Shown here: piece after piece, positions 15,797-25,148 of the stretch
Layout: each line of letters opens with the position of its first letter
Numbering within the stretch: the first letter of the stretch is position 1
DNA from: Paenibacillus uliginis N3/975
GTDB lineage: Bacteria > Bacillota > Bacilli > Paenibacillales > Paenibacillaceae
Length of the DNA stretch: 64,000 nucleotides
Direction of reading: 5' to 3'
Assembly (NCBI RefSeq): GCF_900177425.1
Contig: NZ_LT840184.1
Coordinates: forward strand, 895,487-959,486
Made by a program: the position numbers and the translations under genes
Notes under the pieces: model-generated
Told to the model about the DNA's origin: nothing
Database searches by the model: none
What the model saw: the letters and a program-made list of their open reading frames with translations, nothing else

Positions 15797-17116
15797 ATGG
15801 CCGGAGGAACATGGACAACACCAAATAAAGTAAGACCGGGTGTATACACCCAAATCTCATCGCAGGAGCAGCCGATTGGACGCGTAGGAGAGAGGGGGAT
15901 TGCAGCACTGGGCTTGTCTCTGCCATGGGGTGAACCGCAGAAGATGATCACAGTAACACCGGGCACAAACCTGTTTGAGGTATTGGGGTATGATGTGACT
16001 GCTCCACAGCTGCTCGCTGTAAAGGAAGTTCTTAAACGTGCAGGTACGTTGCTACTTTACCGCTTGAATAGCGGGACTCAGGCAACTGGTACGGCTGCAG
16101 GGCTTAAGGTGAACGCACGCTATGGCGGTGAACGCGGTAACGATATCCAAATCGTAATCGAGAACGCTGTGGATGATACCGGCAAGTTCGTGGTCAGCAC
16201 CCTGCTGAACGGCAAAGTCGTCAACAAGCAGCTTGTGTCCAGTGCAGAAGATCTGAAATCGAATCTGTACGTGGAATTTGCACCTGAAACGGGTGATCTG
16301 GCGGCAACGGCGGGATTTTCTCTGACTGGCGGCGCGAACGGAACGGTGACAAATCAGGAGCATGTGGATTTTCTGGCAGCACTGGAAGTGCAGGATTTCC
16401 AAACCGTCGGGCTGCTTTCATCGGATGCAACGCTGAAGTCACTATATACCGCATTCATCAAGCGTCTTCGCGAGCAGGAAGGCAAAAAGGTACAAGCTGT
16501 GCTGACCGATTATCCGGTTGCGGATTACGAAGGTATTATCAGTGTGAAGAACGGTGTTATTTTGAGCGACGGAACAGTGATTGACAAGGTAAAGGCTGTT
16601 GCCTGGGTTACCGGAGCGACGGCTGCGGCAGCCATCAATGAATCGCTTACGTATGCGGCTTATGATGAAGCGGTGGATACCGATATTCGTATGAGTCATA
16701 CGGAGATTGAAGCTGCGCTCACAAATGGTGAGTTTCTGTTTAGCTACAGCGGAGGAAAAGCCGTGGTCGAGCAGGATATTAACTCCTTTACATCGATTGA
16801 GCCGGCGAAGGCGCGTCATTTTTCCAAAAACCGAGTGGTCCGCGTGCTGGACGGCATTGCGAATGATCTCAAGCTCCTTTTTGAGAAGTCCTATATCGGC
16901 AAAGTAGACAACAATGTGGACGGCCGTACTTTGTTCTGGGCAGAATGCGCTGCGTACTTTACTTCCCTGCAACATATTGGTGCGATCCAGAATTTTAACG
17001 CCAACGAGGATATTGTGGTGACACCTGGCTCAGAAGGTGACGTGTTGTTTGTGGATATTAAGGTACAGCCAGTGGATGCAATTGAAAAAGTATATATGAA
17101 AGTGAAGGTGGTCTAA
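15797..17116 (+). CDS. xkdK: Contractile tail sheath protein (set 2)
   Basis: A 439-residue sheath subunit, close in size to PBSX XkdK. It begins MAGGTWTTPNKVRPGVYTQI. The C-terminal core includes VEQDINSFTSIEP, FSKNRVVRVLDGIANDLKLL and SYIGKVDNNVDGR. The C-terminal arm that links neighbouring subunits is present. It is only distantly similar to the set 1 sheath, so the two sets are old diverged relatives or separate acquisitions rather than a recent duplication. Confidence 0.94.
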   Translation: MAGGTWTTPNKVRPGVYTQISSQEQPIGRVGERGIAALGLSLPWGEPQKMITVTPGTNLFEVLGYDVTAPQLLAVKEVLKRAGTLLLYRLNSGTQATGTAAGLKVNARYGGERGNDIQIVIENAVDDTGKFVVSTLLNGKVVNKQLVSSAEDLKSNLYVEFAPETGDLAATAGFSLTGGANGTVTNQEHVDFLAALEVQDFQTVGLLSSDATLKSLYTAFIKRLREQEGKKVQAVLTDYPVADYEGIISVKNGVILSDGTVIDKVKAVAWVTGATAAAAINESLTYAAYDEAVDTDIRMSHTEIEAALTNGEFLFSYSGGKAVVEQDINSFTSIEPAKARHFSKNRVVRVLDGIANDLKLLFEKSYIGKVDNNVDGRTLFWAECAAYFTSLQHIGAIQNFNANEDIVVTPGSEGDVLFVDIKVQPVDAIEKVYMKVKVV

Positions 17117-17117
17117 G

Positions 17118-17576
17118 ATGGCATTTTTGCGGGCAAGTGACACGATTTCTGGACAAGAGGGTAAGGCATTCGTCAAAATAGGCGAGCGTATGGAGGAAAT
17201 GTTCTATATTAAAACCTTGGAAGCTACCGTGGAAAAAGAAAAAGCAGAGCTGAAAATGATGGGGCAGCGTGCCGTTCAGCATAAAGCTATTGGCTGGAAG
17301 GGCAGCGGTACCATGACCATTTATTATGTGACTTCGCTCTTCCGCGAGCTGATGATGGAATACATTCAGTCCGGCAAGGACGCGTATTTCATGATCGAAG
17401 TGCGCAACGAAGATCCGGGTTCTTCAGCAGGGCGTCAGACCGTTATTTTGGAAGGCGTGAACCTGGACAGTGTTATTATGGCTTCCCTCGACACAGAAGC
17501 AGAGGCGCTGGAAGAAGAAGTGGCCTTCACTTTCGAAAATGTGCGGATCGAGACGCCGTTCAGTGCATTGTCTTAA
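17118..17576 (+). CDS. xkdM: Phage tail tube protein (set 2)
   Basis: A 152-residue tube subunit of the XkdM family, with FLRASDTISGQEGKAFVKIG at the N-terminus, KGSGTMTIYYVTSLFREL in the middle and EVAFTFENVRIETPFSAL at the end. It starts one base after the sheath stop, with GAAGGTGG in front, consistent with one high-expression sheath/tube message. The gap to the chaperone gene is only about 50 bases and lacks the strong hairpin found in set 1. Confidence 0.9.
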   Translation: MAFLRASDTISGQEGKAFVKIGERMEEMFYIKTLEATVEKEKAELKMMGQRAVQHKAIGWKGSGTMTIYYVTSLFRELMMEYIQSGKDAYFMIEVRNEDPGSSAGRQTVILEGVNLDSVIMASLDTEAEALEEEVAFTFENVRIETPFSALS

Positions 17577-17627
17577 TTGGAAAATCTTGAATAAACAATG
17601 TGTAAAGAAAGATGAGGAGGAAGTTAA

Positions 17628-18220
17628 ATGAGCGATTTTAGTATGTTTTTTGCAGGTCAGTCGTCTGCGGAGATCACGGAGCAATTCGTGGTCTCTGTTC
17701 GTTTTAAGGATGCAGAGGGAAGTCCAGTACCTTGGAAGCTGCGCAGTATCACGGAGGAAGAGAACCAGGAATGCCGTAAAGCCGCGACACGTAAGGTGAA
17801 GGGCAAGAACGGGGTGTTTACGCCGGAGATTGACCCGAATGACTACATGGCGAAGCTGATGATAGCAAGTGTTATATACCCGGACTTGAAAAATAGCGAT
17901 CTTCAAAAATCTTACGGTGTGTTGGGCGCCGAATCCCTTCTCCGCAAAATGCTACTGCCTGGCGAATTCGCTGCGCTCGGTGAACGTGTACAGGCGCTCA
18001 ACGGCTTTGACCGGGACATGAACGACTTGGTGGATGAAGTAAAAAACTAATTAAAGAGGGCGATGGTGACGCGAACTACGCGTATTATGCCCTCCATGAA
18101 CTGCATATCCTCCCTCATCAACTCATGGCGATGTCGGCCCGGGAACGGGCCGCCATTTATGCCATGATCTCGATGCGAGTGGAAAAAGAGAAGCAGGTGC
18201 GGATTCGAAAGCGGAAATAG
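17628..18220 (+). CDS. xkdN: Tail assembly chaperone with programmed -1 frameshift extension (set 2)
   Basis: The zero-frame product is 140 residues (start SDFSMFFAGQSSAEITEQF), ends at TAA 18048-18050 and belongs to the XkdN family. Immediately before the stop is the same in-phase heptamer A_AAA_AAC (18041-18047) as in set 1. A -1 shift opens 57 further codons to TAG at 18218-18220, containing HILPHQLMAMSARERAAIYA, typical of GpT-like extensions. Downstream, GAGGGC (18056-18061) pairs with GCCCTC (18089-18094), and a nested ACGCG/CGCGT hairpin lies inside, 8 nt from the slip site. The extension has no start of its own, which supports frameshifting. Confidence 0.88.
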
Positions 18221-18247
18221 ATTTGAAATGAAGGGGGTGAGGTTTTT

Positions 18248-20137
18248 ATGCTTGCACTAAGAGAACCTACAGCATTGGTTAAGCAACAAAACTTAATAAA
18301 ACCGATAACTCTTGAAGCCAGTTTATCACCGACTTTGATCAATAACCTGATTGTCGTCAACAAACATGTTAATATCCTCGAAAATCATTTCACTGATGTA
18401 TCCGTTGAAATTGGAAAAGCAGCAGATGAACAACAAAGTTTGAATGATGCCATACAAGCAGGGACTCAAGAGGCTGGTCTATTAAGCCAAGTGTTCTCGG
18501 GTTTAAAGAAAGTACAAGGTGCAATGCAGTTCGTTGCAGAGATGATGATTGTTCCAGCTGCTAAAGAACAAGCTCTTGAGGATCTGATGAAGGTTCGGGT
18601 AGGGAATCCAGAAGTGGGCACAGCCATGTTTGATAAATTCAAGCAGGACGCGCTCCGCACAGGGATGGATGTCAGTGAAACAATGAACAATGCATTGTCA
18701 TTCATGTCGATGACCAAGAACTCGGATCAAGTATCGGAGTTGAATAACTTTGCAGCAAGGCTAAGTAAGCTGACCCCGGGAGACAAAAGCTCCTCCGACG
18801 CAACCGCTGCCATTATGGGGGCCATGCGCGGCGATACGGGAGCCCTTGCAGAGGAATTCAACATTCCTGAAGGTCATCTGGATGAGTTTAATAATGAGGT
18901 TCAGGCGTCGAGGGGGAATTTTGCCGCGTTCCTGGTGTCTATGGATCAGCTGCTGCAGAAATCAGGGATGACACAGGAAGGGTTAAATACGATGCTGGAC
19001 ACTCCGCTCAATCAATGGCAGCAGCTTCTTGGGAATGTGAACAGCTCATTTGCCCAAATGGGAACCGGGGCACTTGAGGCGCTTGCGCCGCTTCTTGAAA
19101 TGCTGAATACGGCCTTCGATTCAGGAAGCTTTGATCCGTTTATTCAGGCTATTTCGATTGGCTTAGCTTTTATAGCGCAGATGTTTTTGTGGATTGCCGA
19201 AATTGTGCCTCCGGCGTGGGAGTTTTTAAAGAATGTTATTTCATCCGTGGGGTTTGTATTGTACCCATTAATAGCTGGAATTCTGCTGTTGATAAGCATT
19301 TTTACAGTAGGTAAAGTCATATCAACTTTATTCTCAACTGGTATTAATACTCTTTCTACAACTTTTAGAGGATTATGGACAGTGATGAATGCGAATCCGT
19401 TTATGCGGATTATTTCTCTGATTATTGGTATTGTCACTGTGATTTTATCCTTAATGTTAGCTTCGGAGGGCGTGAGGCAAGCCTTCAGTAACGCCTTTGG
19501 TTCTATTGTCAATTTTGCTCAAGATACAGTTAATACCGTGATTAAGGTCATTAACGGTGCACTGACTGGAATTAACAAAATTAGCGGTTTTTTTGCGGAT
19601 TTACTTGGAGTTAATGCAAAGGAGATTGCCCTAATTGAATATCGAGCAGATTATTCCAATTTCAAGGACGCTGGACAGGATGCGATTAAGGACTTTTCAA
19701 TGGATAATCTGAAGAAGAAGTTTATGCCTAAAATAGATACGGGTGAAGATAATAATGACCTACTAAAACAATTTAACGAAGGTAAGACCGGGCCGGATGT
19801 TTCCTACCCTAAAACAACTTCGGGCGTTGTACCATCTAATGTTCCGATGTCTAGCGCTCCAATGCCTAAAACACCTGTGCCTGTATCTCCGGCGGGAGGC
19901 AGCATTGACTCCATTGGAAAAGTAGACAATTCGGTTGACGTGGCGAGCGAGGACCTTAAAGTCATGCGGGATTTGGCTGAAGTCAATGCGATCAGCAACA
20001 TGATCACGTTAACGCCAACCGTGCAAATGACGACAGGGGATATTAACTCCGGTGCGGATCTGGATACGATCATGTCCAGAATTAACCGAACGCTTGAAGA
20101 GCAGTTTGTATCCAGTGCGGAGGGGGTTTATTTGTAA
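18248..20137 (+). CDS. xkdO: Tail tape measure protein (set 2)
   Basis: A 629-residue tape measure protein. It has an N-terminal helical region, a TP901/XkdO-like segment (FDKFKQDALRTGMDVSETMN, then SAIMGAMRGDTGA-type region near residue 190), several long hydrophobic helices around residues 300-420 (FIAQMFLWIAEIVPPAW, LYPLIAGILLLISIFTVG) and a Pro/Ser-rich linker near residue 540. The hydrophobic stretch is usual for these proteins, which may form a channel in the target membrane. The start follows AAGGGGGTGAGG. Length is close to set 1, so both tails should be short and similar in size. Confidence 0.85.
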   Translation: MLALREPTALVKQQNLIKPITLEASLSPTLINNLIVVNKHVNILENHFTDVSVEIGKAADEQQSLNDAIQAGTQEAGLLSQVFSGLKKVQGAMQFVAEMMIVPAAKEQALEDLMKVRVGNPEVGTAMFDKFKQDALRTGMDVSETMNNALSFMSMTKNSDQVSELNNFAARLSKLTPGDKSSSDATAAIMGAMRGDTGALAEEFNIPEGHLDEFNNEVQASRGNFAAFLVSMDQLLQKSGMTQEGLNTMLDTPLNQWQQLLGNVNSSFAQMGTGALEALAPLLEMLNTAFDSGSFDPFIQAISIGLAFIAQMFLWIAEIVPPAWEFLKNVISSVGFVLYPLIAGILLLISIFTVGKVISTLFSTGINTLSTTFRGLWTVMNANPFMRIISLIIGIVTVILSLMLASEGVRQAFSNAFGSIVNFAQDTVNTVIKVINGALTGINKISGFFADLLGVNAKEIALIEYRADYSNFKDAGQDAIKDFSMDNLKKKFMPKIDTGEDNNDLLKQFNEGKTGPDVSYPKTTSGVVPSNVPMSSAPMPKTPVPVSPAGGSIDSIGKVDNSVDVASEDLKVMRDLAEVNAISNMITLTPTVQMTTGDINSGADLDTIMSRINRTLEEQFVSSAEGVYL

Positions 20138-20138
20138 T

Positions 20139-20858
20139 ATGAGTGAATATGGATTATTCCTGAGCTTTAACAATCAGGAGGAAGTATTTCGTTTTCCGGT
20201 TAATCCGGAGAAAATTAACGTCAAGGACAGCGGTGACGGCAAATCTTATACGGTGGCAGGTCTTGGTGAAATCAATGCGATTCTATATCCGAAGTTAACG
20301 GAAATATCTTTTAACAGCTTTTTTCCGGGCCGAATGTATCCCTTTGTTCATTTAGACTCCAAGGGCGAACTCAAACTTCCAATTGATTATGTGAACAAGA
20401 TCAAGGAATGGATGGAGAGCAGGAAACCTGTCCGCTTCGTTCTGACCGGCTTGGTCCCGGATCCGCTCAGCGGTACGGATAAAGGCAATGTAGTGCGAGC
20501 GATGAAAACTTTTGGTATCAATATGGCTGCTTCCATTGAAAGCTTTGATTGGAACACAGCTTCCGGTTCGCCGGAGGATATAGAATTTTCGATCACATTA
20601 AAACGTTATGTTTTTTATGGAGCTCGTAAGGTTGTACCTGTAAAAGGGAAATTATCAACTTCAGTGAAGAAGATTATCAGACCCGATGATCGAAAAAAAC
20701 CGACCTCCTATACGGTAGCCAAGGGCGATTCTTTGTGGAGCATTGCTCAAAAGCTACTCGGCAGCGGTTCACGTCATGCGGAGATTCAGAAGTTGAACGG
20801 AATCAAGGATCATGAGGTTCGGAAGCTTGCTGTGGGCCGGGTTCTTAAGATTCCGTAA
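20139..20858 (+). CDS. xkdP: LysM-domain tail protein, XkdP type (set 2)
   Basis: A 239-residue protein with the XkdP N-terminal domain (FRFPVNPEKINVKDSGDGKS, then FNSFFPGRMYP) and a C-terminal LysM (YTVAKGDSLWSIAQKLLG...LAVGRVLKIP). I start at ATG 20139, just after the tape measure stop, because it gives the family N-terminus; in-frame codons further upstream lie inside the tape measure gene. The likely role is at the hub/tube junction. Confidence 0.87.
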   Translation: MSEYGLFLSFNNQEEVFRFPVNPEKINVKDSGDGKSYTVAGLGEINAILYPKLTEISFNSFFPGRMYPFVHLDSKGELKLPIDYVNKIKEWMESRKPVRFVLTGLVPDPLSGTDKGNVVRAMKTFGINMAASIESFDWNTASGSPEDIEFSITLKRYVFYGARKVVPVKGKLSTSVKKIIRPDDRKKPTSYTVAKGDSLWSIAQKLLGSGSRHAEIQKLNGIKDHEVRKLAVGRVLKIP

Positions 20859-20870
20859 GGGGGTGTTCAC

Positions 20871-21836
20871 GTGATCGAGATTATGCTGGATCGAAAAAAT
20901 GGAAGCGTGTGGGATCTGGGACAAGTTGTCACGGATATTACATGGAAGACAAGTCGTCAGGCGAAGCCGGCGAGCTTGGATATAACATTTGTAAATGATG
21001 GACTGGCACAGAGTAAGAAGTTTGATGTGGCAAACGGCGATATCGTGCGTTTTCGGAAGGACAACAAGGATTTGTTCTATGGATACGTCTTCTCAAAAGA
21101 ATGGGGAGCCGATGCCCAAGTGAAGCTGATGGCTTATGATCAAGTTCGATACCTATCAAGCAATGAAACGTACCGTTTCGAGAATGTTAAGGTGGAGGAC
21201 ATCATTCGCAAAATTGCCAAGGATTACAATCTGAAAACGGGGGAGCTGACGGATACCAAGCATACGATACCCTCCATGCTGCAAGACAATAAAAAGTTGA
21301 TTGATACGATTTCCAAAGGGCTCGATGCTACGCTGATCGCCACTGGACAGTATTACATGTTTTACGATCAGTTCGGAGAGCTGACGCTAAAAAACATCAA
21401 TGAAATGCTGCTTATGCTGGCCATCGGAGAAGACAGCCTGATGACGGATTTTTCGTACAAAAAGAGTATCGACAATGAGACGTACAACCGGATCAAGGTC
21501 GTTCGGGACAACAAGGAGACCGGAAAGCGGGATGTGTACCTTTATCAGCATGGGCAGAATATCGCTCAATGGGGGCTTCTTTCTCTGTATGAAGTGGCAG
21601 ACGAAAACATGAACCCTGCACAGTTGAAAGAACTTGCTAAAAACTTGTTGGAGCTGAAAAACAGGGAGGAACAGACACTGTCGGTTGAGGCTATTGGAGA
21701 CTTGCGAGTCCGTGCCGGAAATACGATTTACGTAAATCTTCCCGGTGAAGGTTTAAAACCGTATCTGATTGACGAGTGCACGCATAAGTTTTCCAATGGC
21801 ACCCATACGATGTCGCTGAATATGAAGGTGGTGTAA
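20871..21836 (+). CDS. xkdQ: Baseplate hub protein, XkdQ type (set 2)
   Basis: A 321-residue hub protein of the XkdQ family: VWDLGQVVTDITWKTSRQAK, the segment FRKDNKDLFYGYVFSKEWG, the typical VKLMAYDQVRYLSSNETYRF, and a C-terminal RAGNTIYVNLPGEGLKPYLI. GTG at 20871 follows AAGGGGG. It is easier to recognise than the set 1 protein. It should form the hub at the tube tip below which the spike sits; no separate spike gene is visible in either set. Confidence 0.87.
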   Translation: MIEIMLDRKNGSVWDLGQVVTDITWKTSRQAKPASLDITFVNDGLAQSKKFDVANGDIVRFRKDNKDLFYGYVFSKEWGADAQVKLMAYDQVRYLSSNETYRFENVKVEDIIRKIAKDYNLKTGELTDTKHTIPSMLQDNKKLIDTISKGLDATLIATGQYYMFYDQFGELTLKNINEMLLMLAIGEDSLMTDFSYKKSIDNETYNRIKVVRDNKETGKRDVYLYQHGQNIAQWGLLSLYEVADENMNPAQLKELAKNLLELKNREEQTLSVEAIGDLRVRAGNTIYVNLPGEGLKPYLIDECTHKFSNGTHTMSLNMKVV

Positions 21837-21839
21837 CGA

Positions 21840-22139
21840 ATGATGCTGGATATTATTAAAAAAGCGAGCCTGAGCGCCGTAGGTAGCACGAATCCAATGG
21901 CGGTGCTCTATGGCATCGTAACTTCTCAAAATCCTCTTGAGGTGAACGTGGACCAGCGTTTCAGCCTGACGGAGGATTTTTTAGTTGTTGGGGAATCCAT
22001 GACGGAGTACAAGCTGAACATCGGCGGTGAAGAATATGTGATCCGTGAGGGTCTGAAAACAGGTGATACAGTACTGTTGGTTCGTTATCAGGGCGGGCAG
22101 ACGTATCTTGTGCTGGATCGGCTGGTGAAGCCGTCATGA
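21840..22139 (+). CDS. xkdR: DUF2577 protein, XkdR type (set 2)
   Basis: A 99-residue protein with the usual DUF2577 features: GIVTSQNPLEVNVDQRFSLT, EDFLVVGESM and LKTGDTVLLVRYQGGQTYLV. It is a small baseplate component between hub and XkdS in PBSX-like tails. It starts 3 bases after the hub stop, and its end overlaps the next start by 4 bases. Confidence 0.85.
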   Translation: MMLDIIKKASLSAVGSTNPMAVLYGIVTSQNPLEVNVDQRFSLTEDFLVVGESMTEYKLNIGGEEYVIREGLKTGDTVLLVRYQGGQTYLVLDRLVKPS

Positions 22140-22549
22140 TTCCGCAGGGAGGAACGCTTTTGCCGGAAAGTGAGATTTCAGAATACGTAGATCAGCCTAG
22201 TCTGACGTATCGATTGAACCTGGAAGAAGGAACGATATCAGGACAAGTTGATGGGCTTTTGGCGATCAAACAGGCGGTAGCCAAAATGCTTCAGACCCGT
22301 CGTTTTGAACATTTAATCTACAGCAGTGACTATGGGCAAGAGTTGGATGCTGTCATTGGGCGTGATCCGCTATGGGCATATGCCGAAATTGAACGTCACA
22401 TTAAGGAAGCGCTGCTGCAAGATGACCGGATTTTGTCGGTAGAGGATATGAATATTACATTTGCGGGTGAGCAGGCAATGGCTGAGTTTACAGTCCGCAG
22501 TGTGTATGGAGCTTTTGATATGAAGAAGGAGATGACGAAGGATGGTTGA
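22136..22549 (+). CDS. xkdS: DUF2634 baseplate protein, XkdS type (set 2)
   Basis: A 137-residue DUF2634/XkdS protein, like gp25-type wedge proteins, with the core QTRRFEHLIYSSDYGQELDA and DRILSVEDMNITFAGEQAM. Start and stop overlap the neighbouring genes, so expression is coupled. It is slightly shorter than the set 1 form, which has a longer N-terminal segment. Confidence 0.88.
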   Translation: MIPQGGTLLPESEISEYVDQPSLTYRLNLEEGTISGQVDGLLAIKQAVAKMLQTRRFEHLIYSSDYGQELDAVIGRDPLWAYAEIERHIKEALLQDDRILSVEDMNITFAGEQAMAEFTVRSVYGAFDMKKEMTKDG

Positions 22550-23600
22550 GGAGCAGACCTATGAGACGATTTTGGAGCGGATGCTGGATCGCATTCCGGA
22601 TCAGATCGACAAGAGAGAGGGGAGCATTATTTATGATGCGTTAGCCCCGTCCGCTGCCGAATTAGCACAAATGTATGTGGAGCTGGAAAACTCCATGAAT
22701 CTGAAGTTTGCTGCAACCGCGTCGGGAGAATATTTGGACCGCAGTATTGCCTGGTCTGGAATTATCCGAAAGCAGGCCACCAAGGCACAATTGCTCGGGC
22801 TGTTTTCCGGACAGAATGCTGTCCCGATGGATGTACCACTTGGCAGTCGGTTTTCACTGGATCCTTTTAACTACAAAGTGATTAAGAGGGTCGAGACCGG
22901 ACAGTATGTTCTGGAGTGTGAGAGCACAGGAAAGGAAGGCAACCGTCGTTTTGGCACTCTTCTGCCGCTAGATTACATTAATGGACTTGTGAAAGCCGAG
23001 CTTTCGGAATTGTGGGTACCTGGTGAAGATACCGAGTCGGATGAAGCTTTATATGATCGTTATCGTGAAAAGATTTCCCGTCCCGTAACGAGCGCTAACC
23101 GGAACCAGTACGAGCTGTGGGCAAGGGAGAATTCAGGGGTGGGAAAGGCGAAGGCTTTTCCGCTGTGGAATGGACCAGGCACAGTTAAGGTTGTTTTGCT
23201 GAACAATGATATGAGGTCGCCCACGGTATCGGTTGTGGAGGCAGTTCAGAAGTATGTAGATCCGACTCAAGATGGGATGGGTGAGGGAGCTGCCCCGGTC
23301 GGTTCCGTTGTCACCATAGTAGGAGCTACAGAAGTTCCAATTAATATTGACGTCAAGGTGACCCTGCTAGAAGGAGCAGGCATGGACGGTATTCAAGAAC
23401 AACTTGAGGACGCGGTACGGAAGTATCTGAAGGACTTAGCTATGGTAGACCCGTTGGTACGGTATAACCGGATTGCCAATGTGGTGCTGGATATGCCACA
23501 GGTAATTGACTATGAAATGCTGACTATAAATGGTGGCGTAGAGAGTATCCTGATTGAGCCGGAGGCCGTAGCTGTGTTAGGGACGGTGACCGTGACATGA
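22542..23600 (+). CDS. xkdT: Baseplate J family protein, XkdT type (set 2)
   Basis: A 352-residue baseplate wedge protein: TILERMLDRIPDQIDKREGS at the start, DTESDEALYDRYREKISRPV in the middle, LWNGPGTVKVVLLNNDM, and EAVAVLGTVTVT at the end. The DPTQDGMGEGAAPVGSVV loop is nearly the same as DPSQDGQGEGVAPSGPVI in set 1. It overlaps the genes on both sides. Confidence 0.93.
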   Translation: MVEEQTYETILERMLDRIPDQIDKREGSIIYDALAPSAAELAQMYVELENSMNLKFAATASGEYLDRSIAWSGIIRKQATKAQLLGLFSGQNAVPMDVPLGSRFSLDPFNYKVIKRVETGQYVLECESTGKEGNRRFGTLLPLDYINGLVKAELSELWVPGEDTESDEALYDRYREKISRPVTSANRNQYELWARENSGVGKAKAFPLWNGPGTVKVVLLNNDMRSPTVSVVEAVQKYVDPTQDGMGEGAAPVGSVVTIVGATEVPINIDVKVTLLEGAGMDGIQEQLEDAVRKYLKDLAMVDPLVRYNRIANVVLDMPQVIDYEMLTINGGVESILIEPEAVAVLGTVTVT

Positions 23601-24154
23601 GTAAAACAGAGGCATGGTTAAGTTATCTGCCGTCTTATTACCAAGAGATTACGGAGATGAAATCGATTGCTTCAGCAAAGGGCGCTGAATTGGACAATTT
23701 AGCTGATCGTCTTGAGGATATGCTGGATCAGCATTATCCGGAAACGGCAACGTGGACACTATCGAGATATGAACAGGATTTGAGTATTCCTACGAATCTT
23801 TCCAAGCCGGTAGAGCAGCGGCGCTCTGTGATCATCTCGAAAATGCGTGGCAGCGGCAAGGTGTCGGGCAGTATGTTGAAAAATGTGGCGCAGGCTTTTG
23901 AAGGAGGGCGAATAGATGTCTCGGTGTCTCCAGCAGAGTACAAAATCATAATCACTTTCATCGATACGCTGGGCATTCCCGAGAACCTTGATGATCTAGA
24001 GAAGGCTTTAGATGATATTAAGCCGGCGCATATGGCCTTAGATTATGAATTTAGGTTCTTACTGGTAAAGGATATTAATAACGTAATGACCTTTAATCAG
24101 TTAAAGGAACTACCATTTAATAAATTGGCTTTTAGAAGGACAGGAGGTTTATGA
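23597..24154 (+). CDS. xkdU: DUF2313 baseplate protein, XkdU type (set 2)
   Basis: A 185-residue YmfQ/XkdU protein (WLSYLPSYYQEITEMKSI, TATWTLSRYEQDLSIPTN, KPVEQRRSVIISKMRG, DIKPAHMALDYEFRFLLVKD). It connects baseplate and fibre. Its ATG overlaps the gpJ stop and its end carries the GGAGG of the fibre gene. Confidence 0.9.
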   Translation: MSKTEAWLSYLPSYYQEITEMKSIASAKGAELDNLADRLEDMLDQHYPETATWTLSRYEQDLSIPTNLSKPVEQRRSVIISKMRGSGKVSGSMLKNVAQAFEGGRIDVSVSPAEYKIIITFIDTLGIPENLDDLEKALDDIKPAHMALDYEFRFLLVKDINNVMTFNQLKELPFNKLAFRRTGGL

Positions 24155-24155
24155 G

Positions 24156-24839
24156 ATGCCAACAAAGACACCGAATTTAGATTTATATAAGGTTAATGGT
24201 GAAACCGATGGTAACGACACATTTAACGTGGATGTCGTGCTTAATGACAACTGGGACAAGATCGATGCGGCTGTTGGTAATATTAAAGTGGATATCCCAG
24301 ATGCCTCTCTAACCGAAAAGGGTATCGTACAGCTATCGAATGTAACGAGTGGCACACGGGAGAATGTGGCGGTTACAGAGAAGGCAGTAAGTGACGCTGC
24401 TCTTCAGGCGAAGTCATACACCGACCAACAGATCAGCCTGGTCACGGAAACAGGCATCCCGAAGCTGGTCAGCTACCCGCTATTGGTGACGGCCACAGTC
24501 GATAATCAGAAGGTATTCGAGATCCCGCTTGATCTTTTCGACGCCAACACCGACACCTTGCTAGTAGCAATTAACCGGGCAGTATTGGATTCGACTCAGT
24601 ACACCGTGACCAACACTGTTCGGAACGAAGCCGGAGAAGTCACGCAGCGGGCGAAGATCACTCTTCTTTCCGGCGTGGCCTCAACGTCTGAGGTGACGAT
24701 GGTAGTCCTGAAAAACGTTCCAATCGGCCCGGACGGATCGATCAACGGCGCGGTACTGGCGGCGAACAGCGTACCTATTAACCGGGTCACTGGGCTTGAA
24801 GAAGCTCTCAATAATATTACTAGATGGGGGGCGCTATAA
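24156..24839 (+). CDS. Tail fibre protein (set 2, first fibre gene)
   Basis: A 227-residue fibre. The N-terminus (TKTPNLDLYKVNGETDGNDTF, LNDNWDKIDAAVG) and the fibre repeat ASLTEKGIVQLSNVTSGTREN match the set 1 fibre and are the baseplate attachment part. The rest is different and ends with SVPINRVTGLEEALNNITRW. The fibre is short and lacks an obvious tip; the next genes may supply the receptor-binding part as separate chains. Confidence 0.82.
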   Translation: MPTKTPNLDLYKVNGETDGNDTFNVDVVLNDNWDKIDAAVGNIKVDIPDASLTEKGIVQLSNVTSGTRENVAVTEKAVSDAALQAKSYTDQQISLVTETGIPKLVSYPLLVTATVDNQKVFEIPLDLFDANTDTLLVAINRAVLDSTQYTVTNTVRNEAGEVTQRAKITLLSGVASTSEVTMVVLKNVPIGPDGSINGAVLAANSVPINRVTGLEEALNNITRWGAL

Positions 24840-25148
24840 ATGGCAGACGTAATTAAACGTTTTGCGGCCGGGTCCAGAAACGTAAATCAGTCCGGGGACG
24901 TATATCGAGTTCCGGCAAATAAAATAGCCTTAATTAAGGCTATAACACTAACAACCGGAACAGCGCCAACAACCGTTACCGTAATTATAGGTGGAGTTTT
25001 TATAATTTTTGCGTACCCTATGAAAGCGAATGATACAATAACCATACCTTTCCTAGACCAGGTCATAGAAGGTGGGGAGTCAATATCAGTTGCGGCTGGA
25101 AGCGGAGCTATGTACTACTACATTTCTGGACGCGAGGTGGACGTATAA
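24840..25148 (+). CDS. Small beta-rich fibre-associated protein
   Basis: A 102-residue protein that starts directly at the end of the fibre gene (stop TAA, then ATG). It begins MADVIKRFAAGSRNVNQSGD and is rich in T, V and I with alternating patterns, suggesting a beta sandwich. I do not recognise the family. The position suggests a tip or adaptor in the fibre complex. Confidence 0.6.
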   Translation: MADVIKRFAAGSRNVNQSGDVYRVPANKIALIKAITLTTGTAPTTVTVIIGGVFIIFAYPMKANDTITIPFLDQVIEGGESISVAAGSGAMYYYISGREVDV

